From Erythrobacter mangrovi (GTDB lineage Bacteria; Pseudomonadota; Alphaproteobacteria; Sphingomonadales; Sphingomonadaceae): a stretch of DNA of 64,000 nucleotides. Each line of letters starts with the position of its first letter. Positions within the stretch are counted from its first letter, which is position 1. The notes beneath the pieces are model-generated. The model ran no database searches, was not told the origin of the DNA, and worked only from the letters and a program-made list of their open reading frames with translations. Below are positions 55,239-64,000 of the stretch, one piece after another. The stretch is taken from assembly GCF_013260645.1 (NCBI RefSeq), contig NZ_CP053921.1, positions 1,991,763 through 2,055,762 on the forward strand. Reading direction: 5' to 3'. The translations under genes and the position numbers were made by a program.

Positions 55239-55624
55239 CAGGCGGCTCCTCCAAGGGCGAGGCGGGCGATCGAAACGACCCCGAAAGCGCCGCCGCCGAT
55301 GGTTGCGAGGTTGAGCAGGGCGAGTACGCCGAAACGGGTACCCGAATTGGGAACGTAGTCTTCGACCAGCACCTGCAGGCCGAGACGCGCGTGCCAGAAG
55401 ACCGAAACGACCAGCAATGCCAGCGCAGTCGCGGGCAGCGTCTGCGATGCCCAGCCGGTCATCGTTGCGTAGGAATAATTCGGCTGCAGCGCGAGGCTGA
55501 TCACGAGAAACAGCATCAGCACGAGATTGCCGATGGCGGTGAAGCGCTGGACCAGCCAGTGGTGCGCGCCGTGGTGCGCCGAGCCAAGCCCGCGCACACG
55601 TCCGATCGAGGTTCCGTTACCCAT
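55238..55624 (-). CDS. sdhD: Succinate dehydrogenase membrane anchor subunit
   Basis: A 128-residue membrane anchor with three hydrophobic helices (about 27-47, 62-83 and 97-117). It opens [22 protein letters not shown], typical of alphaproteobacterial SdhD, and [13 protein letters not shown] carries the likely heme/quinone-site residues. Its stop shares one base with the sdhA start region, so translation is coupled. The 12-base gap to sdhC supports one transcript. Confidence 0.92.
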   Translation of the reverse strand: MGNGTSIGRVRGLGSAHHGAHHWLVQRFTAIGNLVLMLFLVISLALQPNYSYATMTGWASQTLPATALALLVVSVFWHARLGLQVLVEDYVPNSGTRFGVLALLNLATIGGGAFGVVSIARLALGGAA

Positions 55625-55636
55625 GGGTTCTGACCT

Positions 55637-56017
55637 TCAACGAAGCATGATCACCGCCCAGAAACCGGCGGTGAGGAGGATTGCGATAACCGGGGCGAGG
55701 ATCGACCAGGCCTTGTTGGTGTCGAGTTCATAGCCCGCACCGATATCCAGGACGAAGTGGCGCAGCCCGCTCATCATGTGGGTGAAGAAAGCCCAGGACA
55801 GGCCAACCAGCACGACCAGCCCGACAGGCGATCCCATCGTTTCCTGGAACAGCGTGTAGGCGGCTTCACCCGAAGCCATTGCACCTAGCCACCACAGCAG
55901 CACGCCCAACCCGACGATGGCCAGGCCATCCCCGGTAGCGCGGTGGAGGATCGAGACCGCCATGTGCGGACCCCATTTCCAGATTTGCAGGTGCGGTGCG
56001 ATTGGCCGGTTTGCCAT
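55637..56017 (-). CDS. sdhC: Succinate dehydrogenase cytochrome b556 subunit
   Basis: A 126-residue membrane subunit with three helices. RPIAPHLQIWKWGPHMAVSILHRATG contains the SdhC signature and a quinone-site Ser/His region, and MSGLRHFVLDIGAGYELD holds the axial heme His. First gene of the sdhCDA transcript; the 107-base gap to the divergent SDR holds its promoter. Confidence 0.94.
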   Translation of the reverse strand: MANRPIAPHLQIWKWGPHMAVSILHRATGDGLAIVGLGVLLWWLGAMASGEAAYTLFQETMGSPVGLVVLVGLSWAFFTHMMSGLRHFVLDIGAGYELDTNKAWSILAPVIAILLTAGFWAVIMLR

Positions 56018-56124
56018 ATGTCTCGTCCGGTTCTTGGAATTGGAGGCCTTCCCTTAGCGAAGATGACGCGCCGTGCAAGGCAGGCGGCCTCGACAAAGCC
56101 TGCAAATTTTCGAATAGCGCGTTC

Positions 56125-56835
56125 ATGACAAGCATCCTTCTCACTGGTTCGTCGCGCGGTATAGGCGCAGCGACCAAGTCTGCGCTCGAAGCTCGGGGCG
56201 CAAAGGTCATCGGCCAGGCGACTCGCAGCACGGCGGTCGACTCCGTCCCAGCCGACTTCTCCGACCCCGGCGCGCCGCAGGAGCTTTGGGAGGCTGCGCT
56301 CGCCCGGGCCGGCGGGGCGATCGACGTGCTGGTCAACAATGCCGGCATGTTCGTCGCCAGCCCGCTCGATTCGTCGGACATCGAATGGCTCGACGCCTGG
56401 GAAGAGACGATGCGGATCAACCTGACCGCCGCAGCACAACTGAGTCGCTTCGCGGTGCGGCACTGGCAGCAACGCGGAACCGGCGGGCGCATCGTCCATG
56501 TCGCCAGCCGCGCCGGGCACCGCGGCGATTCCCCGGCGCACTGGCACTATGCCGCAAGCAAGGGCGGCATGCTGGCGATGCACAAGACCATCGCCCGGCA
56601 ATATGCGGCTGAGGGCATCCTCAGCTTCGCGATCACGCCCGGCTTCACCGATACGGCCATGGCGGGCGATTATCTCGCCAGCCGGGGCGGTCCCGGCCTG
56701 CTGGCGGACATCCCGCTAGGACGAGTCGCATCCCCCGAAGAGATCGCCGAAGCGATCGCATGGTGTGCACTCGACGCCCCGCCGAGCATGACCGGCGCCA
56801 CCCTCGACCTGAATGGAGCAAGCTATGTTCGCTAG
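56125..56835 (+). CDS. SDR-family oxidoreductase
   Basis: A 236-residue short-chain dehydrogenase with TGSSRGIGAAT at residues 7-17, NNAG in DVLVNNAGMFVAS near 70, a Ser in VASRAGHRGD and YAASKGG (Tyr/Lys) near 152. Substrate unknown. No strong Shine-Dalgarno sequence precedes ATG 56125. Its 3' end overlaps the start of the metallo-beta-lactamase gene by 11 bases, whose ribosome-binding site lies inside it. Confidence 0.88.
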   Translation: MTSILLTGSSRGIGAATKSALEARGAKVIGQATRSTAVDSVPADFSDPGAPQELWEAALARAGGAIDVLVNNAGMFVASPLDSSDIEWLDAWEETMRINLTAAAQLSRFAVRHWQQRGTGGRIVHVASRAGHRGDSPAHWHYAASKGGMLAMHKTIARQYAAEGILSFAITPGFTDTAMAGDYLASRGGPGLLADIPLGRVASPEEIAEAIAWCALDAPPSMTGATLDLNGASYVR

Positions 56836-57742
56836 GATCGCAGGGATCGCCTTGTGCGCGGCAGGAATGCTGGGTTGTGCAGCGGTGCGCCCCATTTCAG
56901 CACCCGGAGTACCCTGGGCGGAAACGGAGCCGCTATCGTGGAAGACCACTTGCGAGGACTGGGATGAATGGGACAAGCCCGGTCCGCCTTACCAGATATA
57001 TGGCGGTGTCTATTACGTCGGCACATGCGGCATCACGTCGCTTCTGCTGGTCAGCGACAGCGGGCATGTCCTGATCGACAGCGGCACCGACACGGGCGCG
57101 CAAGTCGTGATCGCGAATATCAAGAAACTGGGGTTCGACCCTCACGACGTTAAGTACCTACTCACCAGTCACGAGCATTTCGATCACGTAGGCGGGATCG
57201 CCCGGTTACAGGCTGCAACCGGAGCAACAATTCTCGCCAATGCTCCTACTTCAACGGTCTTGCGGTCTGGGAAACCAAGCGAGGATGATCCACAGGTGCA
57301 TTCGCATCACCCATCGTTCCCTGCGGTCATAGGAGAAATTCGCCTCTTATCTGACCAAGAAGTGCTTTCGATAGGCGGACGCGAAATCCACTCGCTGCCA
57401 ACGCCAGGCCATTCACCGGGTGCGCTAAGCTGGTCATGGCTCGAGATAGATCGTGATACGGGTGAGCTCATGGTCTATGCTGACAGCCTCAGCCCAATAA
57501 GTTCGGACAGCTATAAGTTTTCGGACCATCCCGAATATGTCGAGAGCTATCGAAAGGGGATTGAGACCATTCGCAGCTTCGGACGCTGTTTACTGATGAC
57601 GCCACATCCTTCGGCGAGCAAAATGCCCGAACGCATCGTGGCAACAGGTCTGCGGCGCGGGGTCAGCCTAGCCTGCACCGAATACGCCAACACCATCGAA
57701 GCGCGCTTGGACAAGCGGCTGGCGGATGAGACTGCGCCATGA
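56825..57742 (+). CDS. Subclass B3 metallo-beta-lactamase
   Basis: A 305-residue exported beta-lactamase. Residues 1-19 are a signal peptide ending GCAA. All B3 ligands are visible and fall almost on standard BBL numbers: His116, His118, Asp120 and His121 (SHEHFDH), His196 (TPGHSPGALSW), and a final His in TPHPS near 261, with Ser at 221 where B1/B2 enzymes have Cys. The fold blocks GVYYVGTCGITSLLLVSDSGHVLIDSGT are typical. GGAG lies six bases before ATG 56825. It should hydrolyse beta-lactams, though relatives with other substrates exist. Confidence 0.85.
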   Translation: MFARIAGIALCAAGMLGCAAVRPISAPGVPWAETEPLSWKTTCEDWDEWDKPGPPYQIYGGVYYVGTCGITSLLLVSDSGHVLIDSGTDTGAQVVIANIKKLGFDPHDVKYLLTSHEHFDHVGGIARLQAATGATILANAPTSTVLRSGKPSEDDPQVHSHHPSFPAVIGEIRLLSDQEVLSIGGREIHSLPTPGHSPGALSWSWLEIDRDTGELMVYADSLSPISSDSYKFSDHPEYVESYRKGIETIRSFGRCLLMTPHPSASKMPERIVATGLRRGVSLACTEYANTIEARLDKRLADETAP

Positions 57743-58641
57743 CCGCATGGAAAATCGTCGCTGAATGCTCGAAGGACGAGGCCCGAGCGGCGCTGGTCGC
57801 GCATGAGGAGGCGCTCGATTTTCCCGATGACTGGGTAGTCACCGGGATGGAGATTGCCGATCACCTGCCCGAGGACTGGACCTTGGAGGTCTATCTCGAC
57901 CGCAAGCCCACTGCCGCCGACGTGCGGCGCGTGGCCACCCTGTTCGCGGGCACGGCGCCGGACCTGCGCAGCGAGAAACTACCCAACACCGACTGGGTGA
58001 CCGAAAGCCAGAAAGGCGTCGAACCGATCCGTGCGGGGCGCTTTCACGTGCGCACGCCCGACCATGAACCCGACCCTGAGCTGGTCGACTTCGTTATCCC
58101 GGCGAGCCAGGCTTTCGGGACCGGCCAGCATGCCACCACCGCCGGCTGCCTTGCGATGCTCGATCTGATGCGGCGTGAAGGCGTGGTCGCGCGCAATATC
58201 GCAGATATCGGAACGGGCACCGGCCTGCTGGCCTTTGCGGCGCTCCACCTGTGGCCGCATGCGCTGGCCACAGCTTCGGACATTGACCCGGTCTGCACCG
58301 GAGTGGTCGCAGACAATGCCGCCCTCAACGGGGTCGTTATGGGCGGTCGTGGCGGCGAATTGACGATGGTCATCGCCGGCGGCATGGCCCATCCGCTGTT
58401 GCAGGCCCGCGGGCCCTACGACTTGTTTATCGCCAATATCCTGGCGGGGCCGCTCGTCGAACTCGCCGCCGGATTCGCGGCGGCCATCCCCGCTGGCGGC
58501 AACCTTTTGCTGGCCGGTCTTCTCGAGACGCAGGAGCAGCGCGTACGGCACGCCTACCGCCGGCATGGCTTTCGCCTGGCACAGCGCCTGGTCAACGGCG
58601 ACTGGTCGATCCTGTGGCTGCGCAAGAGCCGGGTACGCTAG
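57739..58641 (+). CDS. prmA: Ribosomal protein L11 methyltransferase
   Basis: A 300-residue SAM methyltransferase for L11 lysines. SAM motif IADIGTGTGLLAFAALH near residue 155, IPASQAFGTGQHATT before it, and LFIANILAGPLVELA after it are PrmA signatures. The N-terminal substrate-recognition domain (about 1-95) precedes. ATG 57739 overlaps the beta-lactamase stop as ATGA. Confidence 0.93.
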   Translation: MTAWKIVAECSKDEARAALVAHEEALDFPDDWVVTGMEIADHLPEDWTLEVYLDRKPTAADVRRVATLFAGTAPDLRSEKLPNTDWVTESQKGVEPIRAGRFHVRTPDHEPDPELVDFVIPASQAFGTGQHATTAGCLAMLDLMRREGVVARNIADIGTGTGLLAFAALHLWPHALATASDIDPVCTGVVADNAALNGVVMGGRGGELTMVIAGGMAHPLLQARGPYDLFIANILAGPLVELAAGFAAAIPAGGNLLLAGLLETQEQRVRHAYRRHGFRLAQRLVNGDWSILWLRKSRVR

Positions 58642-58739
58642 GGTCCCGCCCCTCTCACGCAGGGTTACACTAGGTGATCTTGTTCATCTGGCAGCAATTT
58701 TTGTAGACAATTTCCGATGCCGATCGGTATTTTGCGCGG

Positions 58740-59306
58740 ATGCGCGAAACAGCCGAGCCGCCGATTTTCGGACCTGAAAGCCCAGCACTGGCGCCCAGCC
58801 ATTTCCCGCGGGTGACGCACAGCAGGCATCTCGCCAAGGCCGTTTCCTGGCGCATCCTCGGCTCGATCGACACGTTGGTGCTTTCGTTCCTGCTGATCAC
58901 CTTCCTCGGGCCATTGTTCGGTCTCGAACACGACCGGGGCGAAGCAATCAAGGCGGCAAGCACCATTGCCATCACCGAAGTGGCGACGAAGATGGTGCTG
59001 TACTATCTCCATGAACATGGCTGGGAAAAGCTGCGTTGGGGGATCGTGCTCAAGGGCCACCGCCGGATCGAGAGCTACCGGCGCTCGACCACCAAAACGG
59101 CGACCTGGCGTGTGCTCGCATCGCTCGATACCATGGTGCTTGCCTGGATCTTTACCGGCAATGTCGCCACCGCCGTATCGATCGGTGGGATGGAAGTCCT
59201 CACCAAGCTCGCGCTTTACTTCGTCCACGAACGGGCCTGGGCACGGGTTCCCTATGGCATCATTTCCCCCGCCCCGTCGGGCGAGCAGGAAACCGCCACG
59301 GCTTAG
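58740..59306 (+). CDS. Protein with two DUF2061 domains, membrane
   Basis: A 188-residue protein made of two related halves. Each has the DUF2061 pattern: KAVSWRILGSIDTLVLSFLL and KTATWRVLASLDTMVLAWIF, followed by AITEVATKMVLYYLHEHGW and GGMEVLTKLALYFVHERAW. Each half holds two hydrophobic segments, so about four membrane helices are expected. Function unknown. The start ATG has no clear ribosome-binding site; a 98-base gap separates it from prmA. Its 3' end overlaps the convergent oxidase gene by four bases. Confidence 0.78.
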   Translation: MRETAEPPIFGPESPALAPSHFPRVTHSRHLAKAVSWRILGSIDTLVLSFLLITFLGPLFGLEHDRGEAIKAASTIAITEVATKMVLYYLHEHGWEKLRWGIVLKGHRRIESYRRSTTKTATWRVLASLDTMVLAWIFTGNVATAVSIGGMEVLTKLALYFVHERAWARVPYGIISPAPSGEQETATA

Positions 59307-60772
59307 TTCACCAGGCCCGAGTCAGCCGCCGCAAGGCCGGCCAGCGGCCTGCCCACATCGAGGAAGGCGCGCACGCGTTCGCTGAACATCAGGTTCTTCT
59401 GCGGGTAGTGCGTGCGATGGATATTCATCAGTCGCGCCAGTTCGGCCTGGCCCAGTGCGTCGCGGAACTCCGGCATCAGTGCGCTCTTGCCGAAGTGCGG
59501 TCGCGTGGCGGGTTCATATTGCAGCACCAGCCTCTGCAGCCGTTCGAGCCAGGCATAATCTCTCGGATCGGCGAAGAGGTCGATTGCCGCCACGGGTTCG
59601 CGGTGGTTGGCGCCGAACACCAGCGGAGTCGTTCCGGTCAGCTCGCGCACCGAGATGATACCCTTGAGGTAGAATCCCAGGTCGCGCAGGTCGTCAGCCT
59701 CGCGCATGATGAACTTCACCACGGCGGGGGCCTTCTCCAACGGTACGAAGAAAGCGAGGTTGTAGCCCGTGAACGTCGTCGAGAAGCAGCCGCGCAGGAT
59801 ATTCGGCGGGCGGTCACCCGCGAGCCCCGGCGTTGGGTCGTAGAGATAATCCATGTCGCGCGGGTCGGTCTGGATCTGGTCGCGGCGGACGATCTTGAGC
59901 CGGTTGATCAGGCGTTGGAGCGGGCGGCGCATGGGGGGCACCCACTTGTCGAGCCACTGGTAGCGCCCAATGATCCAGTTTGCGATCGGTCCCAGCAGAC
60001 CGCCGCCCTTGCGCACATTCGCCCTCCGCGCCGCCGCATGGCATGGCGCCAGCGTATGCAGCATCATCACTGGGTCCTCGAGATCGGAGTACGGCAGCAC
60101 GGCCCAGTTGGATGCGATCGTCCCTTGCTGCAGCTCGCGCAGCTTGGACAGGCGATTGATGTGGCTGGTGGAGATGAAGGCCTCCACCGGTACCGTCTCG
60201 ATCTGCAGCTCGATGATCGGGGCGATCGTCCCGAAGGACAGTGCGACGTAGGCAAAATCCGGATCGCCGCGCTTCAGTGTGACCCGCTGGCCCGCCCCGT
60301 CGAGGAAGGTCAGACCGACCACCGCGTCGGCCATCACCCCGCGTTCCCCGAATCCATGCGTACCGGTCGCAAGCGCACCAACCACGGTCTGCGCCATGTA
60401 ATTGCCCGAGTTGATCAGGCGCCGATCATGGGTGAGCAGGAACTCCTTGAGTTCGCGAACCGAGACCGACGCGCCAACCGTGGCGATACCTGTCACGGGA
60501 TCATAGGCGGTGTGCTTGAGCCCGCCTTCGCTCATGATCATGGCATTGACGCCAGGCACTATCTGCACTCCGTTATAGGAGTGGGACTTGCCGACGCAGC
60601 TATAGAGCCCCTGGACCATGTCGTCGGCCAGTTTCCCGGGGTCGGACGGGATGCGGGCATTGGCCTCGCCACGAAATACGTGGATCCATGAATAGATCCG
60701 GCGCGGACCTTCTACACCCTCTGCCCGCGCAATTGCGCGCCGCGCCTGAATGTTCCTGATTGTACGAAACAT
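59303..60772 (-). CDS. FAD-linked oxidase (aldonolactone oxidase family)
   Basis: A 489-residue flavoprotein of the PCMH/BBE type. The FAD-binding half has IHVFRGEANARIPSDPGKL, VVGALATGTHGFGERG and the beta-strand core; the C-terminal half has the arabinono-1,4-lactone oxidase-like region with GFYLKGIISVRELTGTTPLVF. It would oxidise a sugar lactone or alditol with reduction of oxygen. No signal peptide. Divergent from the AraC gene across 131 bases, which hold two short inverted repeats. Confidence 0.8.
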   Translation of the reverse strand: MFRTIRNIQARRAIARAEGVEGPRRIYSWIHVFRGEANARIPSDPGKLADDMVQGLYSCVGKSHSYNGVQIVPGVNAMIMSEGGLKHTAYDPVTGIATVGASVSVRELKEFLLTHDRRLINSGNYMAQTVVGALATGTHGFGERGVMADAVVGLTFLDGAGQRVTLKRGDPDFAYVALSFGTIAPIIELQIETVPVEAFISTSHINRLSKLRELQQGTIASNWAVLPYSDLEDPVMMLHTLAPCHAAARRANVRKGGGLLGPIANWIIGRYQWLDKWVPPMRRPLQRLINRLKIVRRDQIQTDPRDMDYLYDPTPGLAGDRPPNILRGCFSTTFTGYNLAFFVPLEKAPAVVKFIMREADDLRDLGFYLKGIISVRELTGTTPLVFGANHREPVAAIDLFADPRDYAWLERLQRLVLQYEPATRPHFGKSALMPEFRDALGQAELARLMNIHRTHYPQKNLMFSERVRAFLDVGRPLAGLAAADSGLVN

Positions 60773-60798
60773 GCCCCAACCCCCTTATTTATCTAGCT

Positions 60799-60819
60799 TT
60801 CCCTAGCGGGAATACCGCT
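60799..60819. promoter_or_regulatory. Overlapping inverted repeats between FAD oxidase and AraC genes
   Basis: TTCCC-TAGC-GGGAA (60799-60812) and AGCGG-GAATA-CCGCT (60805-60819) are both perfect 5-bp inverted repeats and overlap. They lie 27-47 bases upstream of the oxidase start and over 80 bases before the AraC start, where a regulator could act on one or both divergent genes. No protein-binding assignment is possible. Confidence 0.35.
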
Positions 60820-60903
60820 GTCGCGCGAGGATAGAAACGACATGACCCGGGTGAGGCACGCGAAGGCATAGAAGTCGCCCAAGCTTTGCGTTAGGCGTGC
60901 GAC

Positions 60904-61935
60904 ATGGCGCTTGGATGGGAAATCGTTCTCCGGCTGGTCACGATCGGGGCAAACCTGCTGCTCCTGGTGCTGATACTCGGCGGGAATGTGCGCAAGCCGA
61001 TCCGAATAGCCTTCTCCGGCCTGCTGATCGGATCGACGTGCTATCAGCTCAACAGTGCTCCACAATTTGGCCTGTCGCGCGACATCCGCCTGTGGATCGA
61101 CATCTTTTCTGTGTTCACACCCTTCTGGACCTGGCTGTTTGCGCGCCTCCTGTTCGAGCGTGAACCGTCTCCACGGCTTGTTGCCCTGTTTGCTGCCGCC
61201 CTGCTCGCCAGTTGGTTCTTCGCATTCTTCCTGCCGCAGACCGATCCGCTAGGTTTTGTCGCCATCCACGTCCTTTCGCTGGTCCTGCTCGCCGACCTCC
61301 TGTTCACTGCGTGGTCCGGCCGCGAGGATGACCTGATCGAGCGGCGCCGGACATTCCGCCTGTGGCTGCCCGTACTGCTGGCGGTGCAGGCCAGTGGCAT
61401 CCTGGTTTACGAACTGATCTTCGGGACCGACTCTCCGCTGCCTGTGGTGACGCTGCTCAATTCGCTCTCGATCCTTGCGGTCACCGTATTCGCCGGATCT
61501 GTCCTGCTACAGACCGATCCCGAACTGCTGGTTGAAACGGTCCGCGAACCACGCTCGGAAAGATCTGCGGACCAACTGAGTCCTTCCGAAATCGTTCTCA
61601 AAGAACGGCTCGAGCAGGCGATGGCGGAAGGATTCTGGCGCACGGAAGGGCTGACCATCGCCACACTGGCCGCACGGCTCGACACGCCCGAACATCGCCT
61701 GCGGGCACTGATCAACCGGCGGCTGGGCTATCGCAACTTCTCGGCCTTCCTCAACACGCAGCGCATCGCAGAGGCCAAGGCGATCCTGGCCGATCGCGAT
61801 CGCGTGGACTTACCGGTGCTGACCATTGCGATGGATCTTGGCTACAATTCGCTGCCCACCTTCAACCGCGCCTTCCGCGAGCTAACCGGCCAGACTCCCA
61901 CGGATTTTCGCCGGCTCGCGATCGGTCAAAACTGA
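60904..61935 (+). CDS. AraC-family regulator with N-terminal membrane domain
   Basis: A 343-residue regulator. The first 210 residues hold about seven hydrophobic helices (for example LVTIGANLLLLVLILGGNV, LFAAALLASWFFAFFLP and HVLSLVLLADLLF), and the C-terminal third is a double helix-turn-helix AraC domain with LTIATLAARLDTPEHRLRALINRRLGY and DLGYNSLPTFNRAFRELTGQTPTDFRR. It is thus a membrane-bound AraC protein likely to sense an exported or lipid signal. Twelve bases after the stop begins a 14-bp palindrome. Confidence 0.88.
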   Translation: MALGWEIVLRLVTIGANLLLLVLILGGNVRKPIRIAFSGLLIGSTCYQLNSAPQFGLSRDIRLWIDIFSVFTPFWTWLFARLLFEREPSPRLVALFAAALLASWFFAFFLPQTDPLGFVAIHVLSLVLLADLLFTAWSGREDDLIERRRTFRLWLPVLLAVQASGILVYELIFGTDSPLPVVTLLNSLSILAVTVFAGSVLLQTDPELLVETVREPRSERSADQLSPSEIVLKERLEQAMAEGFWRTEGLTIATLAARLDTPEHRLRALINRRLGYRNFSAFLNTQRIAEAKAILADRDRVDLPVLTIAMDLGYNSLPTFNRAFRELTGQTPTDFRRLAIGQN

Positions 61936-61946
61936 AAAAAGCGGAA

Positions 61947-61960
61947 CGATTCCGGAATCG
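61947..61960. promoter_or_regulatory. 14-bp perfect palindrome between AraC and sterol desaturase genes
   Basis: CGATTCC and GGAATCG are exactly self-complementary with no spacer, in the 110-base gap upstream of the desaturase-like gene. AraC proteins usually bind direct or half-palindromic sites, so another factor could bind here. It has no T-run and is unlikely to be a terminator. Confidence 0.45.
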
Positions 61961-62045
61961 ACCAACATTTTTCGCGGCCGCGCAGAACACCCGGCGAGAA
62001 TCATGCAGACCATGCTCAGGGACTACACCTCAAGCATGAGTCACA

Positions 62046-62948
62046 ATGATGGAACACACGAGCACAGAATACTGGATCGGCCGTATCCAGGAGCATTTCG
62101 TAAACGTCTTCACCTTCGACCTTGGCCGCTATTTGATCGCTGCCAGCGCGCTGTCGCTACTCCTGTGGCTTGCCGGCAGCTGGGCTGAAGCCCGACGCAT
62201 CCAGAAACGCCGCGCCGGCCGCGCGGATTATATTCGCGAGGTTACCTCGTCCTTCCGTACGGTCTTCTTCTTTGCGTTGACCGGCCTCACCACCGTCCTG
62301 ATGGCCGAAGGCGGCCTAATCACCGTCAATGAAGGCACCTACGGACCGGGGCAATTCCTGCTGCAGCTGGTCGCGATAACCATCGCTCACGATGCCTACT
62401 TCTACTGGATGCATCGCGCGCTGCACCACCGCAAGCTGTTCCGCGCCACGCACCTGCACCACCACAAGTCGCGCACCCCCACGCCTTGGGCAGCATACAG
62501 CTTTTCGCCCTGGGAGGGTGTTACCGAAGCGGCCTTCATGCCTATGTTCCTGCTCGCAACCTCGCTGATGGGTATTGCCTATATCGACTTTGCGATATTC
62601 ATCTTCCTCGCGTGGATGATCCTGCGCAACGTCATTGGCCATGCCGGAGTTGAAGTGCATCCGGCCGGGTGGGTCGATACACGCTGGCTCGACTGGCTGA
62701 CCACCACCACCCACCACGACCTTCACCACAGCGAAGGACGCCATAACTTCGGCCTCTACTTTACCTGGTGGGACCGCTGGATGGGCACCGAGCATCCACG
62801 CTACAAGGAAGAATTCCGCAAGGTCGCGAAGCCCCTGGTAACCTTCGCCCGCCCCGCCGAGGTGGTTTCGATAGCCGCTATGGCGACCTTTGCCACCCTT
62901 GCCACCTTGGGCAGCGGCATCGGTGCCCTGGACGCGCTGGCTCTCTGA
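62046..62948 (+). CDS. Sterol desaturase/fatty acid hydroxylase family protein
   Basis: A 300-residue integral membrane diiron enzyme of the sterol desaturase superfamily. The histidine clusters are WMHRALHHRKLF, THLHHHKS, NVIGHAGVEVHP, and TTTTHHDLHHSEGRHN, as expected for two iron atoms, with four or more hydrophobic helices between. It hydroxylates or desaturates a lipid or carotenoid; the substrate is unknown. Two ATGs (62046 and 62049) are adjacent. It follows the membrane AraC regulator on the same strand, which may control it. Confidence 0.9.
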   Translation: MMEHTSTEYWIGRIQEHFVNVFTFDLGRYLIAASALSLLLWLAGSWAEARRIQKRRAGRADYIREVTSSFRTVFFFALTGLTTVLMAEGGLITVNEGTYGPGQFLLQLVAITIAHDAYFYWMHRALHHRKLFRATHLHHHKSRTPTPWAAYSFSPWEGVTEAAFMPMFLLATSLMGIAYIDFAIFIFLAWMILRNVIGHAGVEVHPAGWVDTRWLDWLTTTTHHDLHHSEGRHNFGLYFTWWDRWMGTEHPRYKEEFRKVAKPLVTFARPAEVVSIAAMATFATLATLGSGIGALDALAL

Positions 62949-62973
62949 CCAGGTCCATTCCTGACTGGCTCAG

Positions 62974-64000
<1,027 letters not shown>

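Noticed and set aside
53454..55358. Long open frame antisense to sdhA
   Set aside because: The opposite strand encodes complete SdhA. The antisense product is rich in His, Arg and Ala and matches no family.

Overview
The window is a stretch of a high-GC alphaproteobacterial chromosome. Gene content and style point to Sphingomonadales, most likely Erythrobacteraceae: exosortase A-associated hydrolases next to an acyl carrier protein, a LexA box of the alphaproteobacterial GTTC-N7-GTTC type, KorAB, a PA0069-family radical SAM protein and an sdhCDA operon. This placement is inferred from family content, not from a marker gene. No rRNA, tRNA, CRISPR array, insertion sequence, integrase or phage gene was seen. 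No gap between genes exceeds 300 bases; the largest are about 130-190 bases. Most genes are core metabolism or housekeeping, packed head to tail with ATGA, GTGA or TTG-type overlaps.

Layout. 1-1868 (+): the end of an exosortase-A (PEP-CTERM/EPS) cluster: a cut-off gene, an acyl carrier protein and two alpha/beta hydrolases. 1853-8757 (-): RNA uracil methyltransferase, NAD(P)HX repair enzyme, small lipoprotein, IlvD, N-formylglutamate amidohydrolase, IspE, another lipoprotein. 8767-10413 (-) is ETF-ubiquinone oxidoreductase, divergent from 10493-14646 (+): degenerate uracil-DNA-glycosylase homologue, lytic transglycosylase, MoaB, and a radical SAM protein behind a LexA box. 14654-25642 (-): DUF411, DUF1330, pseudouridine synthase, GNAT, acyl-CoA ligase, DnaE, membrane protein, glutathione peroxidase, two small proteins and LolD/LolC. 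25787-28430 (+): PurF, an SDR, a PilZ protein. 28564-35304 (-): CFA synthase, photolyase, membrane hydrolase, KorB/KorA.

35484-36907 (+): esterase and RppH. 36912-40126 (-): TPR protein, RsmB, GuaB. 40296-41234 (+): homocysteine methyltransferase homologue. 41243-41998 (-): 3-hydroxybutyrate dehydrogenase. 42074-42928 (+): zinc metallopeptidase. 42988-45023 (-): M56 sensor/BlaI repressor pair with two operator-like repeats. 45151-45780 (+): cyclophilin. 45749-50914 (-): APC permease, a TetR-controlled set (zincin, two hotdog thioesterases, TetR) and an M20 peptidase. 51108-52561 (+): DMT transporter and metallophosphoesterase. 52745-56017 (-): sdhCDA plus a secreted protein where sdhB might be expected. 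56125-59306 (+): SDR, B3 metallo-beta-lactamase, PrmA, tandem DUF2061 protein. 59303-60772 (-): FAD-linked oxidase, divergent from 60904-62948 (+): membrane AraC regulator and sterol desaturase-like hydroxylase. 62974-64000 (-): CinA-like protein and the C-terminal part of LigA.

No wholly new multi-gene system can be demonstrated. The best leads are regulatory and structural: the LexA box in front of the radical SAM gene; the perfect 19-bp palindrome over the promoter of the TetR/thioesterase/zincin operon; the M56 sensor with no penicillin-binding domain and its two operator copies 21 bp apart; the chromosomal B3 metallo-beta-lactamase with every zinc ligand; the sdh operon without sdhB; and homologues (UDG, CinA, exosortase hydrolase 2) that have lost expected catalytic residues.
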